A DNA stretch of 64,000 nt from the NCBI GenBank assembly GCA_030141605.1, contig JAQGDQ010002370.1, forward strand, positions 707,167-771,166, written 5' to 3'. The notes beneath the pieces are model-generated. The model was not told where the DNA came from, ran no database searches, and saw only the letters and a list, made by a program, of their open reading frames with translations. This DNA is from Tubiluchus corallicola (lineage: Eukaryota > Priapulida > Priapulimorpha > Priapulimorphida > Tubiluchidae). The position numbers were made by a program, and so were the translations under genes. Of this stretch, positions 54,185-64,000 are shown in pieces; the first letter of the stretch is position 1, and each line of letters opens with the position of its first letter.

Positions 54185-55163
54185 ATTGTGCAGTAAAAAT
54201 GGCACAAGAAAAAATTGCATGTTAAAATGGCACATGTTATTTTGACGCAACTGATTTCTACAATAAAGCTAGAATGCACTCAATAGGAAGCAGACCTCTG
54301 TCAAAGTCGACTAATCTTAAACTCATTCATTTGATTCTTTAGATTAAAAAAACATAAAACAAAAATAAAAAGCAAACATGCAAAAATGTACCTGTATCAG
54401 TATTATATATTCCACCTAGTGTTTATCTACTTTTCTTTAACCATTAATTTTGCTTTCCTAATAGACTGACATATATACGTATTTAGATACCAAGTCAGCT
54501 CATAACGTTTAGATAAGCAAACAGTTTAATAAGCAATTAGATAGCAGTGTAATAAGCAAAGGTTATAGAACAGGATTACACAGTTTTCCAAGCGAGAATT
54601 TCTCAAAATGGAACTTAGAACTAACTCGTAGTTTATTGTTTTGGTGGAGATAATAAAAAGTATTAAACACTATCTCTGGGACCTCTGCAAAGTGCTTCAC
54701 AAAATGCTTTTTGTATCTGGTGTTCGGTCAAGTTTAGCAAAAAAACGGACAATGAAATGCAGATTTTCGCACCCTATAGCCACCCTCTCTACAAAGTTTC
54801 ATGGAAATCCATTAGGTGGTTATTGCATAACAGGCTTACTGCTATAACAGACAAAAAACAGCAAACAAACAAAGAAACTGTGTTGAAGCATAACTTTCCA
54901 CAGCAACCCTAGCCTAAACTCATATTTTACTTACTAAGTGTACCATTTTTTCCTGTGCCATTCTTACCATGAAACAAACAAGCTGCATTGAAGGATGACT
55001 TCCCGCAGTAACACTAACCCTAAATTCATATTTTACCAAGTATGCCATTTTTTCCTGTGGCATGTTTTTAAAGTGCGATTTTACCTTTACTATTTTACCT
55101 GCACTGTTTTTACCATGCCAATTTTCTCGCGTCACTTTTATTTGTGCCATTTTTACCTGCATT
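54185..55163. mobile_element. second foldback-like element with short-unit arrays at its ends
   Basis: The right end (55,044-55,163) repeats pieces like TGTGCCATTTTTACCTGCA, TTTTTACCATGCCA and TTTTACCTGCACTG. The left end (54,185-54,238) carries the inverse: GTGCAGTAAAAATGGCACAA, then TTGCATGTTAAAATGGCACA. The inside holds a direct duplication of about 100 bp (from 54,884 and from 54,986). The best inverted match is about 19 of 21 bases. No protein. Confidence 0.5.
54640..54880 (+). mobile_element. possible RTE-type 3' tail
   Basis: AAAGTTTCATGGAAATCCAT, TAGGTGGTTATTGC and a CAAACAAACAAAG end recall the AAATCGGTTnnGTAGTTTTTGCGTGA...(CAAA)n end common to arthropod RTE elements. Weak match, no coding part. 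It lies inside the foldback-like element. Confidence 0.35.
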
Positions 55164-56620
55164 CCAATTAATGATAACTAAAATTTATAGTAAAAAACAA
55201 GCTATACAGCTTACGTAATCTTATAAATACAGATTACAGAGATTGTTAATTCAACTCACCTTTAATTCATCTTTGCAGCTAGCCCCATCATTTTGATATT
55301 TATTATGGCTTTAATTTTAGGAGCCGTTCTGTAAGGAACCTAAAATAGGGTTATAACATCATACACTCAATCTCTAAACTACTTTTTTGTGGCATATGTA
55401 CTTTACCTACAATGATTATGACAATTTGACACACTATATACACCACATACTCATCTATAGAGCAAAAACATATAGGCATTTAGAACTACAGGCACTAGTA
55501 TCATTCTGCAGAAAAGTCAGTGTTTGCAGGCTTCTTCTTTCTCATGAATCCAGTCTAGATTTCATTCTTCAATGAGGTTGAGACGGTTAATCGTTTAAAC
55601 ATTTAACCGACCACTAAATGATGTAACTGTTTAGAAAATCACTAACTGTTTAACCATTACTTTCCTTTGCATTTTAACATCACACAATTTTTCACAAGCA
55701 AATCAAATCACACACACAGAAAATCATCGATGAACTATCACAAGACAGATGCAAACAGGATTAAAATAACCAGCCTTAGTTCAGAGTGTCACACATTCAT
55801 ATTCATCCACAACATGCTGCTGATTTTGTCCACAATTATCTTGCAAACATGCATGTTAAAATGTGATTTCCAGGTGGCTTTTAAAGCCTTTTACAAGGGA
55901 AATGCCTGTATTTTCTCTTACTGTGCATGATTATAGTGCTGCCCTGGCAAAATCATTGCAGTACTGAAAACAACACATGGAATCATGAACCTGTAACAAC
56001 ACCAACCAAAGGTGGTTTGTTGTTCGTTGTGCATTGAGGCCAACAATAAAAGTATTTCTGTTTCCGCATAATCAGTCATATAGAAGCGCATTTTTAATTC
56101 AAAACGTAAAACTCATTAATTACTATAACATCATTCTTTCGGAAAATGCAGGACACGGCCATGTTTTTCCACGGCTAACTCTCGGCCAGGGCTGTCATTT
56201 TGTATGATTGCATTGTATTGGAGTCTAAAAATATCGAATTTTCTGCCAAATTGGTGTATTAACGGCCGAGCAGTGTTGCCACTTGCACCATAATTATCAG
56301 AACATACACGTTTATGATACAAAAGAGAAACTATGCAATAATTAATAATTATACGATAATTTAGTAATGCGAAACTAAAAAACAAAGCGTGTAAAAAATG
56401 TGTATCGAAAAAATTTAAAACATTACTGCTAACAAGTGGAAAATAAACTACTTTGATTTCAACTGATTTTAAATATTCCACAATTCAGCTTTAAACATTC
56501 ACAAAGCTTTAAAAAAAATTTTCCCCTCTCTTCCTACTGACTTCTTCTGGGCTCATGAGGTAAGACAAAAGCCATTTTTTGTGGCCGGCCTAATATTCAG
56601 AGTTTGCTCACATGGTGATT
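55164..56620. other. upstream region of ABCB6 without recognised exon
   Basis: 55,165-56,120 is AT-rich without motifs. 56,130-56,300 and 56,575-56,640 are locally GC-richer (GGCCGGCC at 56,583) and could be promoter-like, but no TATA box or exon can be assigned. Confidence 0.35.
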
Positions 56621-56625
56621 CCAAC

Positions 56626-56671
56626 ATGGCAGACTCTAAAAGCATGGGAGTTTATGTACAACCAACGATGT
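56626..56671 (+). CDS. speculative first coding exon of a plus-strand gene
   Basis: CCAACATGGC gives a start in strong context (A at -3, G at +4). Fifteen codons (MADSKSMGVYVQPTM and one more) lead to a consensus donor, T|GTGAGTAAAC. It lies in a GC-richer patch about 3 kb upstream of the divergent ABCB6 start. No partner exon was found downstream in the window and the peptide is not recognised. Confidence 0.22.
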
Positions 56672-56978
56672 GTGAGTAAACGTGTCATGATTCGGAGCAG
56701 GTAACTGCTCACAGATATTTCTTTATAAATTGAATTGTGTTGTTCAAAAACTTCTTCAAACATTCAAAAGGGTTCATAATTTCTTCACGTAATGAAGAAA
56801 TACTAAATTGAGTGAATTTCCATTCATTCAATTTGAGTTGAATTTCATTTGAGTATTATAAAATGGGGTTAGAGTTAGACAATTTCTTCGTATTAGTTCA
56901 TCATGTCTATTTGATATATTGTCATATGTATGAGGTCGTCAGGAATTGTTAACCAACTGCAATTAATAACATTTAAAC

Positions 56979-57422
56979 CAGTGGTTCTTAACCTGGGGTC
57001 CTGGTACCCCCTGGGGGTACCAAATGCCATCCCAGGGGATACCAAATGCAGATCTGCTTTATCAAAAATTTTGCCCTGAGAGCGACTCAAAAAAAGATAT
57101 AAGTCTCAAAGCTAAACAAAGAGGATAAAGTAGTTGAACCCTAATTACAATCGTTAAAACGTTGTTAAAATATACTTTTACTAAATAGGTTTGACACTGT
57201 GAGCCACCTGAACTGCTATTTCCGTAGAAATCGTAGCGCACATTGTGTTAAATAATTTACGATGTTATACTGGACTTATACCGCAGAAATAGTTTGGGCA
57301 TGCAGTTTAAAAAACCTACTTTGTTCCTATATACATACTTTTTGTAAATTTCTACAAAGGGCACCAGACGACTTTGTTCGCCTTCAGGCTGTACCAGTAG
57401 TGAAAAAGGTTAAGAACCACTG
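56979..57422. mobile_element. non-autonomous hAT element, 444 bp
   Basis: Terminal inverted repeats CAGTGGTTCTTAACCT are perfect over 16 bases at both ends. The 8-bp flanks ATTTAAAC (56,971-56,978) and GTTTAGAC (57,423-57,430) agree at 6 of 8 positions, as an old hAT target duplication would. The CAGTGGTTCT end is typical of hAT elements of the Charlie/MER type. No transposase inside. Confidence 0.88.
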
Positions 57423-57559
57423 GTTTAGACGGTTAGTTAAAAAAGCCTAACTGTCTCAACCTTATTGTTCAATAAAAATTAGCATACGTTTGGATGGTCC
57501 CTGTAAACTCATTAACTATAAAGATTCCATGGACCTTTGAGGTAAGCCATTTTACAGAT

Positions 57560-57890
57560 CAATTATCATATGGCTGAAAAAACAGTTTTTTAAATCCAGC
57601 TTTGCTCTTTTCTTGTACAATTGTAACTGGAGTCCTCATGTCATTCTCCCATGGCTCTTAAATGTGAAGCACAGCATCAATTCCTTTAATAACTTTGAAA
57701 GCTTATATTAAATCAGCATATGAACTTCTAATTAATAATGTATGCAGGCCTAGACGCTTAAGTTGCTGACAGTAAGGAACATTCTTTAACCCTTCAACCA
57801 CTTTTGTAGCCCTTCTTTGGACACCCTTGATCAAATATATGTCTTTAATAAAGTGTGGATTCCTAACAGGACTAGAGTATTCCACAATTG
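57560..57890 (-). mobile_element. CR1/L2-like reverse-transcriptase C-terminal remnant
   Basis: The minus frame reads MEYSSPVRNPHFIKDIYLIK, GVQRRATKVVEGL and QQLKRLGLHTLLIR, then FKVIKGIDA in the next frame: the L-E-Y-C-S-P-V-W-N...E.VQRRATK....YE.RLK.LGL..L..RR consensus of CR1/L2/Rex elements. It is frame-shifted near 57,705 and dead. Confidence 0.8.
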
Positions 57891-60171
57891 TAAGGACCTT
57901 GGATTTTATAATGTGATGAATATGCTTGCGCTTTTATTAATAAATGTTCTGTTTGTCATGCCTAATCTAAGTTAGATTAGACATTTTTTATCTATATTAA
58001 ATACAGTTTAGCAACATAGAATAAAGATACGTAACTAGCAAAATTTAGCGAGATAGTTAAACGACCCTAATTTAACAAGTAAAAGCAACAAAACTTCCTC
58101 CGAGGTCCAAATACCTTCGAATTGGTCGCCCCTTTTCGAATAAACAACAAACCTACAACTTAAAAACGTAAACTTTGCTCATTTTGACTGGTTTTATTCA
58201 GCAATTCTAAATCTTGTCCACAATTTTAGCGACGTGTATGACTATGACTGAGCATGAGGCTCGGAGTAGCGTTAAAAATCCTAATCGAAAAATAATGCAC
58301 TTCTTACGTTCAGTTTACTTATCGCACAGGTAATTATAATACTCTGCCTAGCTGCTCCCAGACTCAGAGTCTCAAATTTAAAAAAATCAACATTACAATA
58401 GAATTAAACCGGAGAAACGCTAGAAAAGTCACACAACATAGACAGTATGGGACCTCTTTGATAACTGAGGAACATCCTAATCTCGCAGCCTCCCGAATAT
58501 TAAATTCGTGCTGTTTATTTAGCAGTTTCTCGTGTTCCGTCCATTTCATTTTGCAGTAATCAGACCCATATCAAACAAACAGTTTTATTGCACAATTTTA
58601 TAACTTTTTATGCATGTTTAATTTTCTCTAGAACACTTCATATGCCTCCCTGACTATAATAGTAGGATCAATATAATGAAAAATTGCAAGAAAACATTTT
58701 TGGTGTTTCTTTAGCATTTGGTCCGGAGAATAACACGTTCAAATTAGGCCGAAATTTAAACACGGCATAGCGCCTAATTATGACGTCAAAAAAGGTAGTT
58801 AATTTAATGTTAGTCTACCCGGATGGGGAATCAATACTCATTTTGATCCAAAAGCACGAAAACCTTGCCTAGTGCTAGAGCTCATTAAGGTGATAAATTA
58901 ATTTTGATCATGGGGTTAATCGAAATTCATATAATATTGCCGCAAGTTTCGAGATGGCTGGCAATATGTTTGTTACTAACTTATAAGGGCTATGTGTTAT
59001 AACTATCAGAGAATACAGGATAATGACTTTGGCATCTAAATAATAGGTTTTCAAGGTCAAGGAATTCATATCTTCCCATGTAATAACACCCCGTTTCAAC
59101 ATGACTGTTAAGATGGCTACAAATGTTGCACAAATGACAGAACTGCTCATTTTGCCTGAAAAACACAAAACTTTGCACAATGCTAAAATCCATCTGGTTT
59201 ATTATTATTGGATGTGGAGCCAACCGAAAATTATCAAATATGGCCACCGCATACTTGACGACTGACAAGATGGTTGTTGCCAACTCATAAGGATCATATA
59301 TTTTAAAAATTGTGAGCAAAGTCTACCTGTGCACCTTCGTACCAGTCGATAAAGCATATTTTTCATCTAGATGCAATGGTTTGAGAGATATACTTTGATT
59401 TTTGGCCTCAACAGGCGCCATTTTGGATTTACGCATGCATCTGAAGAGTATCAAAGCCGATTTTTGCCGATTTTTTGTTGTGGGTACCTGAAACAATATT
59501 CAAACAGAATCTGAAGAGAAAAATTCTATTGCCATTTGTTCTGGGTACTCCCTTGCTAGGAGCTATCTTTATAAATTATAGCCTCCTACTAGTCACTTCA
59601 AATTCGTCTTAGTCACAGATTTAAATCTGATGTTTTTGGTATATCAAATGTGATATAGGTCATAACAGTGGGACAAAAAATTTGAAAACAAAGAAATTAT
59701 TTTAAAAACTTTTTGACTTGGTAGCTTCTTCGAAAAGCGCACATTTTTTAAATGTTTAGGCTGGTAGCTGTCACTGTAGTGTTAGAATGCGGTCGAAACT
59801 TGTAAACATTAATAATTATGATTTGTATGATATCCTTGTTCTTATTTGAAAGATTTTTTGCTGCGTGAGAAAAATGGCTTGTAGTGTGCTCAGTATATAT
59901 ATGTAAACAGGTATTAATAAGAGAACAGAAGCGACCACTGCACAATGTAATAAAAGTCAAAAAAATTTGATATATTTAAAACGTATGAATTAACTTCTAA
60001 AAAATCAGAAAAGTCACTATATATTTATCTCGTTAATTTTCTGTACCTTACATCTTGTCAAAGTAATAAACTAAAGCAAATGTAACAGTCACATGGTAAC
60101 GGTTAACAAAATAGTTAACAAAACTAACTAACTACCAAATATGTCTGCAAAACTTAAAGATCTTATACAAT
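57891..60171. other. no recognised gene; one diverged duplication
   Basis: Two stretches beginning CTCATTTTG (58,837 and 59,146, about 309 bases apart) share CACAAAACCTTGC-like, TGGC-like and AACT(T)ATAAGG-like blocks, so a decayed tandem repeat of about 309 bp may lie at 58,837-59,350. A near-perfect palindrome CTAATCTAAGTTAGATTAG lies near 57,961-57,979. Confidence 0.4.
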
Positions 60172-60759
60172 GAATAATAATAATAAAATTCCTTATTGCT
60201 GTTAAAATTACACATCGATGAACTGTAAACTACATTCCAAAAATTAAGTGTAATCAGTGTTTCCACTGCTGTGAACAATAGTGTTAAAAAATGAATTTAC
60301 AATTAAAAACACAAATGATATTATAATAAATTACGCTAAAGCTTAAGATACATTTAAGACTTTAAAACTTTACAATATTTACAAATTGAAATTCAAATTA
60401 GGTGCTTTATAGATGTTTTGTGTTAGTGACTTGAGTGTTGGTGGGTTTTAATTTGTTGACTTGATGCTAATGCATGACAGGTTTTGATATGCCACTACTA
60501 CAGACTATTGGGTTAAAATTGACAATACGTGTTGTCTGATGTTTTTGTATTAGTCATGTTTTGAAGGCTACTATAGTATTTTTCAGTTAATTTTTGATTT
60601 TTTTTAGAGTCACTGCACATTTTTACATTAAGTAGGCAAGCATTCCATGTATTTATTGTCGTTTTACAGACTAAATTTTGTACATATTTATTATTTGAAT
60701 TTATTTATCTTGTGCTGTGTGTTCATTGGTTTAGCATTTTTTTCGATATTAAATGGAAG

Positions 60760-61020
60760 CTAATTGGCACTGAAAGCTGGCACCAAATCGTTTAAAGAAA
60801 AATTATAAAGTGAATGGAATTGGAAATTGGATTCTACAGTGGGTATTTTTAGTTTTTCCCTGTTCAGTGTAGCTAAATATTTTGCTCTTGTTGTGAAACC
60901 AACGAGGTGTTTTAAAGCGTAACTTTGGGCCACTTCTAGCCTCTTTAAAGAAGTTTTAGATATATTTGAGAGTAGGTGGCAGCCATACGTTAAGTAGGAC
61001 CAGATCATGGTTTTATACAT
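60760..61020 (-). pseudogene. CR1-like RT C-terminal segment
   Basis: An 86-codon open piece: MYKTMIWSYLTYGCHLLSNI, then a K-R-L-E-V-A-Q run, with the L.YG...W position read as TYGCHLL. Part of the decayed element at 60,172-64,000. Confidence 0.8.
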
Positions 61021-61284
61021 TTTTAAAAATATTTTTAAAGTTATTTGACATGTATCGAAAAGTATATTTGTTGTATCTCTTGATGTTTAGAAGCATGAAA
61101 ATGGTTTTTTCTGGGTTCATCTTAAGTTGCTAATAATCGAGAATATACAGAATATATTTCATTTATTCTACTTTTGATTTGAATTGGTCTACTGCACTAA
61201 AGGAATTAATGCTACTGGTTGTGATGTTAGCATCATCGGCATATTGTACGATATGGCAGTTACTTATTATGTTTGAAATACCGT

Positions 61285-61576
61285 TTACGTATATATGATA
61301 GATAGCTGTGGGCCTAGAATTGTGCCTTGAAGTACTCCATTAATATTATTGCCCCAATTTGAGTATATGTCATTTAATTTAGCCCCTTGTTTACTGGTAG
61401 GTAGATAATCTTGAATAAGTTTGACAGAATAGTTGTCAAATGCAATGGCGTTCAATTTTTTTAATAAAATGGTGTGTGAGAGGCTGTCAGAAACCTTGCT
61501 CAAATCAAGAAAGGCAGAAGCTGTGTATTTATCGTTTAAAAAGTAGCGCCATATTTGAGTTATATAAATTTTTGCG
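61285..61576 (-). pseudogene. CR1-like RT core segment downstream of the solo LTR
   Basis: Encodes DKYTASAFLDLSK, SHTILLKKLNAI, KLIQDYLP and NGVLQGTILGPQL. The LSKAFD motif reads LSKVSD. The piece continues in frame across the LTR insertion site once the LTR and one copy of its 5-bp duplication are ignored. Confidence 0.85.
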
Positions 61577-61990
61577 TGTGAAAGTCATGTATGAAGTTGA
61601 ACACTTGTAGAAAACGAATGAACACTATATTACATATCTGCACAAAAACTGAAACCGTTTATTATACTAAATACACAAGTAAAATGAAGATCACGACTGC
61701 TGCACTGCAGTGAGAGTGTGAGTTAAACAGTGTGTAGCACGACTGCACTGCACTGAGAACGTGACAGTTAGACAGTGGCTAGAAGTGAAATCCAGCCAGT
61801 ATATATAGGTAGAGAACTATGCAAAAACTTGGCTTCACATATCTCATTACAGTAAAAATAGGGGAGATCCAGTGAGTTTGCATATTCACTGGACCGAGCA
61901 ATTATACTAGGGGTGAGTTTAACTAGTAAAATGTTAAAGTGACTAATCAATAGATGGCAGCACCTAAAATATACAGTTACAACTTTCACA
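61577..61990 (-). mobile_element. solo LTR, 414 bp, inserted in the CR1-like element
   Basis: Starts TGTGAAAGT and ends ACTTTCACA (9-bp inverted ends with TG..CA). A perfect 5-bp duplication TTGCG lies on both sides (61,572-61,576 and 61,991-61,995). On the minus strand the order is TATATATA at about 61,801-61,808, then AATAAA at 61,658-61,663, which is the promoter then polyA order of an LTR. It likely arose by recombination between the two LTRs of an LTR retrotransposon; the superfamily is not determined. Confidence 0.9.
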
Positions 61991-63199
61991 TTGCGTCCAC
62001 TGTGCTATATTTCTTTTCATAACCAAATCAATGTTTTTTAGAATATTATTATCTACCAATTATTTGTATATTTGTTTGTGAATTAGTTTTTCAAAAATTT
62101 TAGAAACTGCATGTACAATAGGTATTGGGCGGTAATTTTCTGGTGTTTCAAGATTTCCATTTTAATCTTTTGGAGTTACATTAGCTATCTTGCATATATT
62201 TGGAAAGCTTCCTCTCATTACCATTTGGTTGAATATATAAGAGATATGTGGAGCTAGGATGGCACCAGATCATTTTATAGCTTTAATAGGAATATCACAT
62301 GGACCTGCACTTTTGGAATGTTTCATGTTGTTAATAATGGATATTATTTCTGTTGGATCAGTTGGCATGAATCTAAAGGCACAGTTTACTTTTTTGGTAA
62401 GAAATATTTCGTCATATTCCCTTTTTTGTATGATGGGTCTCCTTTGTACTCACCCATTTTAAGAAGGTGTTGTTAAGTATGTTTGCTATTTCTTGATTCT
62501 TGTACACTTTGTTATTCATGATAATTTTATTTATGGAGGTTTGTGTGTTTGTTTTATTTAAAACCTTGTTTATGACCTGCCATTTTTCTTTTGATGCTTT
62601 TGCATTTAAGCACTTGCTTTTATAATAATTATTTTTTAAATTAGAGTTTCTTGTATTGAAACGGTTCCTTGCTTTTTGTAAGCATTATGGCCGATGAGCT
62701 GTTTTGTCGACATAAATGTTTTCAATAGAACATTTTTTTCTTGTTGTAATTTAGTTAATTCTGGCAGATTTATTACGTTGTGGAAGTGTTCTTTTATTTG
62801 ACAATTTGATTTTCTGTATTGGAGCATAAATAACTAGGCAGTATTTAATATTGTTTAATAAAATTTCAATTTGTAAGTCTATATCAATTGTTTGATATGT
62901 TTCTTGCCAGAGCATTTTATTCTAGTCTGACAGAAACATATCTTGGTTGATGTTATTCATATTTTCGCTATATTTGTAGGTGAATTCATTATTTTTTTGT
63001 AAATGTGTGCTCATTTTCGTAATACAGATAATATAGTTATGGTCTGAGAAGTGGTTTGGTATAGATTTGAAAATTGTCTTGTACTAATATAGGATCTATA
63101 AGAGTAGATGTTGTTTTTGTAATTCTTGTTGGTTCTTTGTCATTCAGTGGTGTCATATCATGTTTGCTTAGGATGTCTGTGTACTCAACGACGTTCAAC

Positions 63200-64000
63200 G
63201 GCTAATAAAGCAGGTGTCGTGTTTGAGGTGTTCACCTTATCACGTTTCCCGTTATTACTGACAACACTGGCGTAAGTGTTTGTTGTCACTGTAGATGTTT
63301 CGGGTTGGATGCACCTTTTCGCTTGAACTTCGATCATGATCGATTTGTTTTGCTTGCTTAGGGGGAGGAGATTTAAAAACTGAATCTATGTGAACTCAGT
63401 CAGGTTCGTTTCTTTCACAAGACTCATTTTTGTTTTGCACTGAGGGCAGGACTTCTACATAATTTTCATTATCTTGTTCTACTGCTTATATGGATATTTC
63501 GTTTATGGATTCATTGTTAGCTTTATTGTTAGGTTTGGTGTACTATCCCTGTTCTCATTAAAGGCATTTTCTCGTAGGATGTCATCTTTGTTTATATATG
63601 TTACGTCATTCTCTTTTGTATTTATTTCATTGTCGCTGCTTTCATATACAATTTCTTGTCTTGGTGTAGGGCTTCGTTGTTTATATTTACTAGTTCAGTG
63701 TCACTTAAAACAGTGGCTTCCATTGCCATGTTTAGTAACGTTGCTAGTTTCTCATTACACTATTTTATGTAGCAGTCTTCTGTGATAACAATACTGTTAT
63801 TGAAGATTTTTCCCAGGTCAATTTTTTCGATACGGTGATTTTATAGGTTAGAACAGTACCTTGTTCGTTATTTGTCTGATCACACGTAGAGTTTGGTTCC
63901 ACGATCTTCATCGCATTCCTCAATCCATCGGTGATTTTGTTCACTTTCTCACCTCGCACAACAATTTTCCCGGCATCGTCATGTTCAGCGTTGATGGAAA
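63200..64000 (-). pseudogene. probable ORF1 remnant of the CR1-like element
   Basis: Interrupted frames rich in Lys, Glu and Asn, such as GEKVNKITDGLRNAMKIVEP (63,765-63,959) and TYASVVSNNGK near 63,260. Function is inferred only from its position 5' to the endonuclease-RT part; no CCHC motif is visible. Confidence 0.4.

Larger units (their letters stand above)
60172..64000 (-). mobile_element. CR1-like non-LTR retrotransposon, decayed, internally deleted, runs off the window
   Basis: Read on the minus strand from 64,000 down: an ORF1-like part (63,200-64,000, with GEKVNKITDGLRNAMKIVEP), then a jump to the C-terminal part of the endonuclease (STLIDPILV at 63,083-63,108 and SDHNYIICIT at about 63,025-63,055). 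RT follows: ENYRPIPIVHAVSKIFEKLI near 62,100, FLDLSK near 61,505, LQGTILGPQL near 61,320, YADD at 61,232-61,243, and the C-terminus SLKRLEVAQSYALKHLVG near 60,910. The 3' UTR ends in an (ATT)n tail at 60,172-60,187. The N-terminal endonuclease is missing, several stops and shifts are present, and a solo LTR interrupts the RT. Dead copy. Confidence 0.85.

Noticed and set aside
56131-56481. 116-codon minus frame upstream of ABCB6
   Set aside because: No recognised domain and no convincing splice path to ABCB6 exon 1, whose start is preceded by an in-frame stop.

Overview
This is eukaryotic nuclear DNA from an invertebrate animal, AT-rich, mostly non-coding and full of repeats. Introns have GT..AG ends, microsatellites are long, and several animal transposon classes are present. 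An arthropod or close relative fits best (R1/Jockey-type retrotransposon gag, LTR and RTE remnants), but the species cannot be fixed from the sequence. All translations and splice joins were made by eye; no search or gene-finder was run.

The one clear host gene is on the minus strand at 37,946-53,547. It is a complete ABCB6/HMT-1-type half ABC transporter: 20 coding exons joined by GT..AG introns in consistent phase, giving an open frame of 855 codons plus stop (human ABCB6 is 842). N-terminal membrane domain, ABC membrane core and every ATP-site motif (Walker A, Q-loop, LSGGEKQ, Walker B, H-loop) are present. Its introns carry a TA-flanked inverted-repeat element, a retrotransposon tail and a GT microsatellite. 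A three-copy tandem repeat of about 85 bp lies just upstream of the start codon.

The most interesting region is 27,646-33,466. A near full-length non-LTR retrotransposon of about 5.5 kb sits between two (TC)n tracts. ORF1 begins with two GATA-like Cys4 fingers and ends with three CCHC knuckles. ORF2 has an APE-type endonuclease, a reverse transcriptase with YADD, and a C-terminal Cys/His motif. ORF1 has one frame change and ORF2 three; each ORF2 change equals one missing base, at or near an A or T run. A second, related 3' end at about 8,770-8,847 also runs straight into a (TC)n tract, so the family may insert into TC microsatellites.

Other layout: 1-4,680 no recognised gene; 4,704-4,980 a three-part triplet microsatellite; 5,430-5,600 and 26,130-26,690 (plus) RTE-like reverse-transcriptase remnants; 7,995-8,861 TC tracts, a 32-bp tandem repeat and the related 3' end; 19,091-20,452 and about 54,185-55,163 two foldback-like elements whose ends are arrays of short units; 21,900-22,150 (plus), 25,325-25,960 (minus) and 57,560-57,890 (minus) CR1/L2-like remnants; 23,770-24,370 a decayed tandem array; 56,979-57,422 a 444-bp non-autonomous hAT element; 60,172-64,000 (minus) a decayed CR1-like element, internally deleted, whose reverse-transcriptase domain is split by a 414-bp solo LTR at 61,577-61,990 with a 5-bp target duplication. 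The remaining stretches show nothing I can identify.
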